From Haemonchus contortus (Eukaryota; Nematoda; Chromadorea; Rhabditida; Trichostrongylidae): a stretch of 64,000 bases of DNA. Of this stretch, positions 17,401 to 26,038 are shown piece by piece; the first letter of the stretch is position 1; each line of letters opens with the position of its first letter. A program made the translations under genes and the position numbers. Location: positions 38,281,005 to 38,345,004 of the forward strand of contig LS997567.1 of NCBI GenBank assembly GCA_000469685.2. The letters are read 5' to 3'. The notes beneath the pieces were generated by a model. It did not search any database. It saw nothing but the letters and a program-made list of their open reading frames with translations, and was not told the DNA's origin.

Positions 17401-17464
17401 CAACCCGTTAGCTCAGCAACAAAGTGAGTGCTTTGGTAATGATCAATCATCAAGTTATGATTAA
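11406..17464 (+). CDS. Nematode seven-transmembrane (serpentine) receptor, multi-exon
   Basis: Exons I can support are 11406-11627, 13323-13567, 15319-15533, 16037-16204 and 17201-17464, all with GT donors and TTTCAG- or TACAG-type acceptors. Exon 1 has TM1 (IVASTAFLLNLVMFTILI). Exon 2 has TM2 and TM3 followed by NRLAIL. Exon 3 has TM4 (VLWLSLMLFCFSALVGIISG). Exon 4 has TM5 and the start of TM6 after an ILKQG motif. Exon 5 completes TM6 and TM7 and ends with a Ser-rich tail and TAA. The total is about 370 residues, usual for worm chemoreceptors. The NETG and NFT sites fit extracellular glycosylation. Phases are 0 at all junctions except 13567 to 15319, where they conflict by one base, so a micro-exon is missing or there is an indel. 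The exact receptor class is not assigned. Confidence 0.72.
13690..13925. repeat. Two tRNA-like (SINE-like) segments in inverted orientation
   Basis: The plus strand at about 13885-13912 reads GGGTTCGAGTCCCGTCCGAGG, a good T-arm/B-box. The minus strand of about 13705-13750 reads GATTCGAGTTCCGTCGGAGG, a diverged copy of the same motif. I cannot fold a complete tRNA around either. They look like tRNA-derived SINE pieces or tRNA pseudogenes in an intron of the receptor gene. Confidence 0.45.
14110..14707. mobile_element. Non-autonomous Tc1/mariner-type element in a receptor intron
   Basis: The left end is CGGGGGGTCTCAAAATTATG and the right end, reverse-complemented, is CAGGGCGTCCCAAAATTGCG, both continuing with GGCGCCAA. 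TA flanks both ends (14108-14109 and 14708-14709). It is 598 bp, has no recognisable transposase, and contains a poly-C run near 14250. Its position between exons of the 7TM gene makes it an intronic insertion. Confidence 0.8.
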
Positions 17465-18640
17465 ATCACATTCGACATGAAGAACCTTACTGAGCTAAAT
17501 ATAAGTGAAATCAGAACTGATCACACGTTGCTCACTTCCTTTCTCCGCTTGACCTTTCGCTTTTATATCCTTTTAGATCTGCAAATCTTCTAAATTTTCA
17601 GCTTTTGCTATCGCGGCAAGGAAGCTGGAGTGATTGTTCTGATGTTTTTTTATATTCATTGCCTTTTCATTTCAAAATCGAACTCAAAGGCCTGTATTTC
17701 GTTTTTTGCTCTACAAATTTGAGGTTTGTCCTGAGTAGCTTTATGAAATCATAGAGAGCAACTGCATTTCTTTTGTAGGTGCCAGCATAACAAGGTGTGG
17801 GAGAATACTAGATTACTATACGTTGCTGATAGCCAGTAGCATCTGAATCCAATTCAATGTCGCCTACCAAACTAAATTCATTGGTGGATTAAGCATCTGG
17901 ATGACTGCTGAACAAATGCTATTGAGGATGGAATGAGAGTTACTTATTTGAGAATGAAACGGTATCTTTGCTCTGCCACAACTTCGCTCTTTAAAGTTGT
18001 AATAAAATTTTGGAAAAGTTGTCGATAAAGCATAGTAAAACTACAAAAGGTTAGCGAGCCCCTATCTTAGCATAGTTATGTAGTCACACGTATATGCTAA
18101 GCTGAGCGTAATGTGTAGATGTGTAGGATGTAATGCGACTACCAGCCTGAAACACCAGCTGAAGAAATTTTGTTGGAGCAATCCAGAAGCCTAAATTAAG
18201 CGATTCCATCAATGGATGTAAGGCACGCATCTGCCTACCTACGAAAAAATATTTAATTTTCTCACTAATGTTCACTATTATGACGATACATGCTCCAGTG
18301 GAAGCCGGCCTCGCTTTAGGCTTGATTTTTCCATGTCTCAGGCCAAATCTCTTTCTCTATTATTCGGATACAGGATATATGACGTATTCCAATGGTGAGA
18401 TGATCAAGGCTCAGCTCAAGTTTTTAGTAAGAATGTAAAATGTGCGTTACAAGAACATCGAGCACTTTATGAATGAACTTTCCTACAGTTGTACGTAGAA
18501 ATATCTACCTCGAAAAGTACAACACCTGCAAGTGTTCCCTGCTGGTCTGCAACAAACCTACTATTGCAATAGTGATTTCGTAAAACAATTAAACAGCTCA
18601 TGATAAGGGAAGTTTGTTAAATTTTCGAGTCCGCTGACAA
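17465..18640. other. No gene seen downstream of the receptor
   Basis: AT-rich 3' flank of the receptor gene. I see no convincing exon, RNA gene or mobile element with ends. A 63-codon minus-strand frame (18084-18275) has no support. Confidence 0.4.
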
Positions 18641-19080
18641 ATTTATGAAAAAATCATCTTTCAAGAAAGTGTTGTCGTCGAAACCGCTGGAACCTGCACC
18701 AACTCCATTTTCCGTAATTATAGACATCATAATGCTTCATCTAGTGAACATACAAAGTAATCTACCGAAGGTTATTATTTTTCTTACGAGTATTACAGCT
18801 ATAATAGTCACAAAAATAATTTTAATAGTAATAATTGATAACAACAGTCGTAATAGTATAGATATTTATTATTGCCAATTACTAGTACTATTATTTGCAT
18901 TATTATCTATTTTAATACTTATATTTGTGCTTGTAGCAACTGCTACCATACAGTACATGCTACAAGGCGGCAAGCTCTACACTGACACTCTGTCGCCGAG
19001 GTGGCCCAACGGCGCGCACCGACATGCGAAGATCAAAAGTGCGTGTGATCTAACCTTTGATCTGTGGCCCGGCCGGGGGG

Positions 19081-19088
19081 TATAAATA
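19081..19088 (+). promoter_or_regulatory. TATA box of the LTR-like island
   Basis: TATAAATA sits directly after a GGCCGGGGGG block and about 230 bp upstream of an AATAAA signal, suggesting a compact transcription unit. Confidence 0.5.
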
Positions 19089-19150
19089 GCCGGAGGGCTC
19101 CTCAGTCGGCTCATTCTTGGACCTGGTGGTCTGCAATCCGGCATTACCGT

Positions 19151-19240
19151 ATCCAATATCCAATATCCAATATTCAATATCCAATATCCAATATTCAATA
19201 TCCAATATCCAATATCCAATATCCAATACTCAATATCCAG
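19151..19240 (+). repeat. Heptanucleotide ATCCAAT tandem array
   Basis: Nearly 13 copies of ATCCAAT, some as ATTCAAT or ACTCAAT. It lies between the TATA box and the AATAAA signal, so it would be transcribed if that promoter works. Confidence 0.95.
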
Positions 19241-19620
19241 TCGACCTTTCCACAATCGGACGTCACAATACCGCCGGAGAAGAAGTAATTCTTATAGTGT
19301 TTCGTTGTACTAATAAAGTTTCACACCAAGCCGTGCACTCAAGCAGTTCAGAGGTATCCGCGTGGCAAATCTATATAGATTTTGGGCGAGCAACCTCACC
19401 ACACTAGACACCACAATCTGGTGCATCGGCCCACCACCAAGCGACCACAGTGCTAGTATTACTGTTACTATTATCAGAACCATTTGCAATATTAATATCA
19501 TTTACATTAACATCATAAGTATTATTATGCGCATGTGATTGTTATCAGTGGTATCTCAAAAATTTCTGATAAAATCCCTTTGATGAATGTGTGGCGTACC
19601 ATTATAGCATGGGTGAATCG

Positions 19621-19719
19621 ACAAAAAACGAAAAATTCCGCCCACTCTGAGATTAATATATCTTTAAATCAACCGATACAACGTACGAGCCAAAGCGGGC
19701 GGAATTTTTCGTTTTTTGT
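19621..19719. repeat. Inverted-repeat (MITE-like) element, 23-bp perfect arms
   Basis: Arms 19621-19643 and 19697-19719 are exact reverse complements containing CGAAAAATTCCGCCC or its complement, with 53 bp between. No coding content. Confidence 0.85.
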
Positions 19720-19869
19720 TTTTCGGAAGGTTTTATCGCCACCGATGCAATAATCAACAAACACTTCCGCCTCGAAAAGGGTACCTCTGAGTCATCGAAA
19801 ATTACATTAAACTCCAACCTTTTTCTTCTTTAACATCGGCATAACTCAAACCAAAAAGGAATTCTCGTT

Positions 19870-20190
19870 CGACACAAGTACTTACTTACCTTATTTTGAT
19901 AATTTGGTGGCTCATCGGCAAGAGGGTCTTCTCAGAGGGGACCACAGCTCCTCCATACCGCCCGGTTTTCCGTAAATTGCATCCAATGTAGGCCGCTTTC
20001 TCTGAAATATTTGGAAAACGAATCGGCCCACGAGTTGGCGGACGTCCTGACGGTCTTGTTTCATTTCTCGGAAGCCACTCTGTGAATCGGAAACTCCTTC
20101 TGTCATCTGTTCGACGAATTAGTTGGCCGGCCAAGCGGTGCTTCGAATGTGCCGTGTATTGAAGCAGATCCTTCAAATGCGATCTCACCT
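19870..20190 (-). pseudogene. 5'-truncated RTE-like retrotransposon fragment
   Basis: The minus strand encodes the C-terminal region typical of RTE-type polyproteins: AGQLIRRTDDRRSFRFTEWL, then a GRPPTR motif (family pattern AGHxxRxxDxRW and PRxxKRxxGRPPTRW). It ends at the low-coordinate side in AAGGTAAGTAAGTACTTG, a short-repeat tail of the kind RTE 3' ends carry. Only the 3' end is present, as expected of incomplete reverse transcription. Confidence 0.7.
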
Positions 20191-20371
20191 TAAGGTCTGG
20201 AGTTCGCAAGAAACTTTGAGGTTGGGATCGCTCACCTTAAGGTCTGGAGTTCGCAAGAAACTTTGAGGTTGGGATCGCTCACCTTAAGGTCTGGGGTTCG
20301 CAAGAAACTTTGAGGTTGGGATCGCTCACCTTAAGGTCTGGGGTTCGCAAGAAACTTTGAGGTTGGGATCG
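20184..20371. repeat. 47-bp tandem repeat, four copies
   Basis: CTCACCTTAAGGTCTGG begins copies at 20184, 20231, 20278 and 20325; copies are almost identical. It starts exactly where the RTE fragment stops, so its unit may derive from the element or its truncation junction. Confidence 0.95.
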
Positions 20372-20940
20372 CTAACCCCATGAGTCACAAGAACATTATT
20401 AATAATTGTATTGAAAGTCATTGAAGCTATGTAAGTAATCGAGTCTTCACTGAGAGTTTTGATCCTAAGAAGGTGCAATAAAGTTTTTGAATAGCCAAAA
20501 AATCGATGCTATGGAATTTTAATTAAAAGAATACTCTTTCGTCCATCTTTTTTCTAGGATTTCTGAATATGTTTTCAAGAACTACTCAGAATTTCCCCAA
20601 TCGGGAAAGTGCAGTAATACTAAACTCGCTTATTATTTCTACCATAAATTCTTATTTTATCTATCTATACGTAAAGCGCTAACTTTGTGTGTCTGTTTGC
20701 ACGTCGGTTTGTGTGTCTGTAGGCGAAGTCACGTAGGCGCGGGGTGGATTGTGAAACCTCATGTGGGCGCATGCTAACATGGGTGAGGGACGTGTTATGA
20801 AATAGGAGGTCCACTGATACTGTTCATATTGATCTCACTAGGCAACTGTTTTCAATCATATATTTACAATTATCGGGCCATCATCAAACATTCAGAATGG
20901 ATAAGAGTTAGGTAAAAACTTCCACGTTGGTATCACTAAT

Positions 20941-21018
20941 CATCAGGCATCATGAAGCAGTTTGTTGGCTGTTTCTCATCATCAGGCATCATCAAGCAGT
21001 TTGTTGGCTGTTTCTCGT
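20941..21018. repeat. 39-bp direct duplication
   Basis: CATCAGGCATCATGAAGCAG followed by TTTGTTGGCTGTTTCTC is repeated once with one mismatch. The surrounding 20372-21170 holds no recognisable gene; 20680-20780 is a GT/TGTCTG-rich repeat. Confidence 0.85.
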
Positions 21019-21835
21019 TACACCTCTAATGCACAATTTCCCATGATTAAACAGTGTTCAAAAGCTCTACTCTTAAATACTTCAGCCTTGATGCGTAGCT
21101 TTCAAAAATAAACCCTAAGCGAAGCCTTTGGTAAAAGAGTATCGTGTATACAAAGCATGGAGTCTCTCCTTGTTTACAGCCCTTCGAGGGGGCTGGCCGA
21201 CCGTCTGCCGCCCTCCTCCCCCTTAGCACTGCCTCGTGGCACGCCGGCCGGCCGGCGGACTATGAAAGCAGCCAATGACTTGGCCAACTACTTGTCTCGG
21301 TTTGACCACTATCAGTGAACTTAATCGTGCCTTACAAAGTTGATATCAGATTCTGACGTGGGTTTGGGAACAGTCGGACTAATACATTTACAGTATGGCT
21401 ACATTGTTCGATATGGTTTTAAAAAGACGGGGTGCTTAGAAACAAAGGCTGTGGCCTAACTTGGTTACTCCTCCCCGAAAATCGCGTCGCGTTAGCTCTA
21501 CCCGATCGCGCGCTAGGGAAAGGTACGAGTTCTAATTGGGGGGATACGGTAGCCGTCGTGGAACCACTACCACGAGGCCGTGCGAATTCGAGGAGAAATA
21601 CCGTCACCCATCCTGCTTAAATGAATGAATCATTAATGAATTATGTCAATGCTCTCAAAAGACTTACAGTGGTAAAAGATTTGTGAATTATTAATCAACT
21701 CTTCTGTGCCATACAGGTTTTTGATGGTGGAAAGAAAGGCGAACATGGAGATTTGTGAATGTTCTTCTCTTTATTGCCATATGAAAAGGACATTTTGCAA
21801 CAAATACATCTATTTTGAGGCTGATGCGGTTTGTA

Positions 21836-22180
21836 CATTGGCTGGACACCGCAAATCGATGGGTCACATTTACATTCAATTCGCCACTACGATTCTGAAC
21901 TGAAGGCGAATGCGAGGGTCATCAGACACGATTGATTAGCCGCAAAGACTATCCCCTTACTGTTTTTTTCATCTGGTATAATGACCTCGAGGGTTTCTTC
22001 CCAGTATTTCTAATGCAGGAACACTGAAAGGTCATTTCCGTTATGAAGTGGAATAAAAGGTAAAGTTTTTGGCGTTAATCAATTCCGTCTGAGGGATGTG
22101 CCCCCGAACTCGACTTTCATTCAGAATCGTAGTGGCGTAATAAGACGTATGTAGCCTATACAATGACTTGCGGTGGCCAG
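21836..22180. repeat. Foldback repeat at start of unit A
   Basis: CACCGCAAATCGATGGG...CGCCACTACGATTCTGAAC (21848-21900) is matched in reverse complement by ATTCAGAATCGTAGTGGCG...TTGCGGTGGCC (22120-22175). Related single arms lie at 42445-42515 and 56100-56165. A dispersed inverted-repeat element with no coding content. Confidence 0.65.
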
Positions 22181-22951
22181 TGGAATGCTTCTGCATAAAC
22201 AATAAGTGGTTGAATTCATTGGAAAGGGGAGGGGTATAATCGGAGCGGTAGTTCAGCTACTTTTCCTCACGTGCTTAACACGAAAGCTTAACGAAGGAAT
22301 ACTCAATCGCGGGGCTCATCAGGAGGAGAAGGAAAATTTGAAGATGTTTACTTACACCGGAACTTTCTTACCACTTAAAATTACTCAGTATGATAATAAC
22401 TACTGAGAAGCCTGTGTTTGGGAGAGAGTGGATTTCTCTAAGTGGAGTATATTTCCACACATGGTCCAGGGATTGCAATATCCAATGTACCTTGGCAAAA
22501 GCCTATATCTTCACTCAAAAAGCTCAACAAACCGCTCGCCCTTTTTCAGTTGCTGACACCTTCAATTGGGGCGACTGCAATTCATGGATCACGTAATACG
22601 TAGTGATCTTATGCTCCAAATATTTCAGTTTTCAATCCCGACTGTGAAAGGAATTCTTACATAAAGGAACACTGCCGTATCAGACGGAAACGGTCCAGCC
22701 AATGGCAACTTGCCGAGAGGAGAGACTGGCTACTCGCGGCGGCGCTGATAAGTATGAGCGCTCAGTGCGTTCGACTTCACCTATCATCTATATTTCCCTG
22801 CACTTGCTATGATCGAATACCGCACTTATGTGAAGCAGTAAACAAGCTGAAATGCTGAAAGTAGTCATAATTCTCTTTTATTCACTTCCCCAGAGGACAA
22901 TCAATAAAATCCGAGACGTTCTAGTTATTAAAGCGACCCTAAGGTGAAGTA

Positions 22952-24193
22952 TTAGGTTGTCGGAAAAGTATTTGCGCATTTTGGTTCCCATGTTGTGAAA
23001 TCTTTGGGGATTGCTCTAGAACCTTCACTGCGGAATATGTGTAAGTGCACTTCAATGCGCTCTCCACACCATATCTGCCGTAGCATTTCTCAACGGTTAT
23101 GGCTGCAAGAATCGCTCTCGACTCAAAGCTAGTCAGACTATCTTTTCTTCATAAGTTGAGAAAAAACGTTAATCCAAATTGAGCGACAGGGGGAATAGGC
23201 GATGCGATAGGACCATTCATTGTCTCTAATAGCACATCAAGAAGTTGGTACAAGAAGTTTAAAAATGGCCACTTTGACTGGACCGAAGAACCACGATTTA
23301 GGAGACTAGCTGAGCTTAATGATGGCTATCTCCTGAGGCTGGTTGAAGAATATTCTAAGTTTAGTACCCATCAGCTGAAACAGGAGCTCATAGCCATCAC
23401 GACACAACAGCTGTCCATTTGCATCGCCTTGGAAGCTCATGGAGATTCGGAGATATGGATACGTTTTGATTTGGGTGGTCACGACCTCTAAATGAAGAGG
23501 AATTCACGCCTAAACTTGGTGACTTTCCATCGCACCTTCGCATGGCTGGAAGACTTAATCACTGGCGACGAGAAGTGTGTTCCCTACTTAAACCACACGA
23601 GCAATCGCCAGTGGCTTAGATGCGTAGAGCATGGAATCCCGACCTCCAATCCCGAGTTCCTACCTCAGAAGGCAATGCCAAGCGTTTGTAGCCATTCAAC
23701 AGGATCGTTCACTGGAACTTTCTACCACCAAACTCCGCTGTCAGTACTGAAGCCCAGTGTGCTCTGGGGACCGGATTGGTGCAGCTCTAAGAGAGAAACT
23801 CAGGAAAGTCTATTTTCTCCACGACAGTGCTCGCCCACACTTTTCGAAGGAGACCCAGAAGAAGCTTCAAAGCCCGAGATGGCATGTTATGGCCCACCCA
23901 CCGTATTCACCAGACCTAACTCCAACGGATTATCATCTGCTCCTGTAGCTGTCGGACCATCCGAAAAATAAGAAGTTCAATTATGTGAATCAAATCGAAA
24001 CGTACATTGACGAGTTTTCCTCCTCGGAACCTCAGGAATTCTACGCAAGCAGGAACCACAAGTTGCCTGGTGAATGGCAATACCTTGTCGGTAATGATGG
24101 TGCATATATTTGTTAATTGTTAGTTATTGTGAAGGAAAAAAAATAAATTCAAAAAAAATTGCAAAATGCGCAAATACTTTTCCGACAACCTAA
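22952..24193 (+). mobile_element. mariner element 2
   Basis: A 1242-bp element with terminal repeats TTAGGTTGTCGGAAAAGTAT and the complement at 24174-24193, flanked by TA (22950-22951 and 24194-24195). It encodes a decayed DD34D transposase on the plus strand. It is uninterrupted and serves as the intact reference for mariner 1. Confidence 0.95.
23160..24115 (+). pseudogene. mariner DD34D transposase, frameshifted
   Basis: The N-terminal DNA-binding part reads through KKFKNGHFDWTEEPRFRRLA (about 23250). After an in-frame stop at 23491 comes the first catalytic Asp (ITGDEKCV, about 23562). A frameshift near 23700-23760 precedes HDSARPHFSKE (second Asp) and PPYSPDLTPTDYHLL (third Asp, about 23900); the tail GEWQYLVGNDGAYIC ends at about 24115 after another break. 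All three catalytic aspartates are present but in different frames, so the copy is inactive. Confidence 0.88.
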
Positions 24194-24439
24194 TAAAATA
24201 TAACGTGCACCATATTCGATTTCAGTACATAGTCTAATTCCATGACATAGACTAATTTCAATACATGAAATTCAATCTCATCGCCCATACGGCACACGAA
24301 AAACCTCTTTTTCATCCTCACCCATTGTGTTGAGCTGCAAATAGGCATTTGGGCTATACATAGCCTAGTTCTTTTCTTCAATCCGTCCGCGTGGCCGTCC
24401 GTTCGTTCCTGTCTTGGAGGAAGCTTGGGACGTGCACTA

Positions 24440-24640
24440 CATGCGTCCGAGGAAGCGCGCGGCAAACTTTGCGGCAAAGTTCGTGACGATTTGCACGACC
24501 CTGTCACCAATTTTCGGTGCTTAAACTCGGAGTAGTACAGTAGATGATCATTCTAATCTACTCTACTTCAAATTTGGGCCCCAATGATAGGCGCTATAGT
24601 CGTTCAAATCGTTACGAACTTATGCGTATGTGGACTTACG
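24440..24640. repeat. MITE family F1, copy 1 (partial)
   Basis: A foldback whose centre carries GGGCCCCAATGATAGGCGC and TCTACTCTACTTCAAATTTG and whose arms carry GCGCGGCAAACTTTGCGGC. The same centre and arms recur at 26995, 43905/45007, 45316 and 46615. The right arm is cut by a hairpin at 24624-24673 (arms GCGTATGTGGACTTACG). Confidence 0.7.
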
Positions 24641-24673
24641 CGCGTCCTCGGACGCACGTAAGTCCACATACGC

Positions 24674-25035
24674 TGCTTTTATAGTCCGCGATTGGCTGCT
24701 TCATAGTCCGCGATCGGCTGCTTTCATAATCCGCCGGCGCGCCGGCTAACGTAAAACGAATTAGTTTGAATGTAAGAAAACACGTCTGTTGCGTTTTATT
24801 TCACGGTTCTGACTGTGAAATAAAGTGCAACAGACGTAGATTTCATACATACGAACTAATTCGTTTTACGTCAGCCGGCGCTCCGGCGGACTATGAAAGC
24901 AGCCGTTTGGCCCGCGAGCACGCGACCGGGTGCAGCGCTTGCCCCTTGTTTACAACTGAAACTTGGTCGATAGCGCCGAACCAGTCCCCTGGCCACCTCG
25001 CACATTCGCTCGCTCGCGGGCTATGAAAGCAGCCA
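24674..25035. repeat. MITE family F2 composite with nested foldback
   Basis: Several copies of GGCTGCTTTCATAGTCCG ends occur here. Between them, 24736-24887 is a long palindrome: AACGTAAAACGAATTAGT and ACGTCTGTTGC in one arm face their reverse complements in the other. At 24897-25035 a standard F2 body follows, with GCCCGCGAGC / GCTCGCGGGC arms and a core TTTACAACTGAAACTTGGTC shared with 31448 (reverse) and 45632. No coding capacity. Confidence 0.7.
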
Positions 25036-26038
25036 TACCCGAGGGAGCGAACGCGATGGGCGACAATCGGGTAACTCTCTGTGCATTGCGGCCATCCAAT
25101 CACGCGCAACTGCGCAGTTTGCCGCGCGCTGTTCAAATCGCACGAATGTACACACAGCCGCATATCCACAAGTGTGAAGTCATTTCTTGTTGTCGGTTGC
25201 GAGCTTTTCTTCGTTTCACTAAACACTGTCATAATATCAGTGGAATCTACCGCGGTTTACATCGGTTCACGGTCGCTGTCAGTATGGCACTCGGATGCGA
25301 TACTTTGCCGCTTGTCAGGATTGTCGAAATATTCATGTTTTTAATAATTATGACTATACTTGAAACCTGCAGCGTTTTTACTAAGAAACTTCCTCTTTCT
25401 GGTTTCTGGTGCAATCGCGGTCACTTAGTCAAACCAGGTGTTTCATCTCCACTGAAATTGCTTTTTTGAATTTGTTCCATCAACAAAAGTGGGAAGTGAA
25501 GGGTCCCGTCTTGAATATAGTAGGTTGCCGCACGCGCAACGTCGGCGGGGCGGCCGCGTCGACATACTCCGTCTGTGTCAACGTTCATCAACTGCCTACG
25601 CCATGTCTCTCATTAATGTCTATTCAATTCTAGTCCACCTTGCGTATGCAATCTGTACCCTAATGCTCTCTAGCGTCAATCCATACCAGACGACCGCTGT
25701 GGAAACCAGGCGTACGCGCACGCAATTCGACATCATCACTAATCGATATGCGGCCCTGATGCGGCACTCACCTCTACATTTTCCAGTTACTCTTATTCGT
25801 CGATTTTTTTTTTGCCGATCCATTAATCTACTAATAGGATGGCTGAACTTTTGCTTGTGATACATAGAGAAAGTTTCTGAGGATTCGGTTGGTGGATTAT
25901 CTTCTGTACATCATGAGTTGCATAGCTTGATACTTGCCTCCTTCAACGATGCCCTATTTTAAACAAAGCAAAGCTCGTGTTTGTGTCAAATGTCAGTTAT
26001 TTATCTACAAACTATGTATGAGGGCAGGTTTTCGAGGT

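Larger units (their letters stand above)
18956..19439 (+). mobile_element. LTR-like island (possible LTR with primer-binding-like site)
   Basis: A roughly 0.5-kb block of different composition carries TATAAATA (19081-19088) within a GC-rich flank. It also has a heptanucleotide array (19151-19240) and a polyadenylation signal AATAAA (19312-19317), in the promoter-R-polyA order of an LTR. Near its right end is TGGTGCATCGGCCCACC (about 19412), which begins with TGG like tRNA primer-binding sites. No gag or pol follows and no clear target duplication is seen. It could be a truncated LTR retrotransposon or a small retro-inserted transcript unit. Confidence 0.45.
18750..19530. repeat. Degenerate ATT-rich microsatellite, split by an insertion
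   Basis: 18750-18955 and 19440-19530 are both rich in ATT/TTA/AAT steps (for example TATTATTGCC and AGTATTATTATGCG) and look like two halves of one decayed trinucleotide array. The 146-codon frame at 18645-19085 is low-complexity Ile/Leu/Val translation of this tract and is not called a gene. Confidence 0.55.

Noticed and set aside
18645..19085. 146-codon plus-strand frame with hydrophobic stretches
   Set aside because: Covers a decayed ATT microsatellite; the apparent membrane segments are Ile/Leu/Val translations of it.
25603..25688. Signal-peptide-like frame MSLINVYSILVHLAYAIC upstream of copy A
   Set aside because: The homologous stretches at 48007 and 57763 differ by a non-multiple of three and contain early stops, so it is not conserved as coding.
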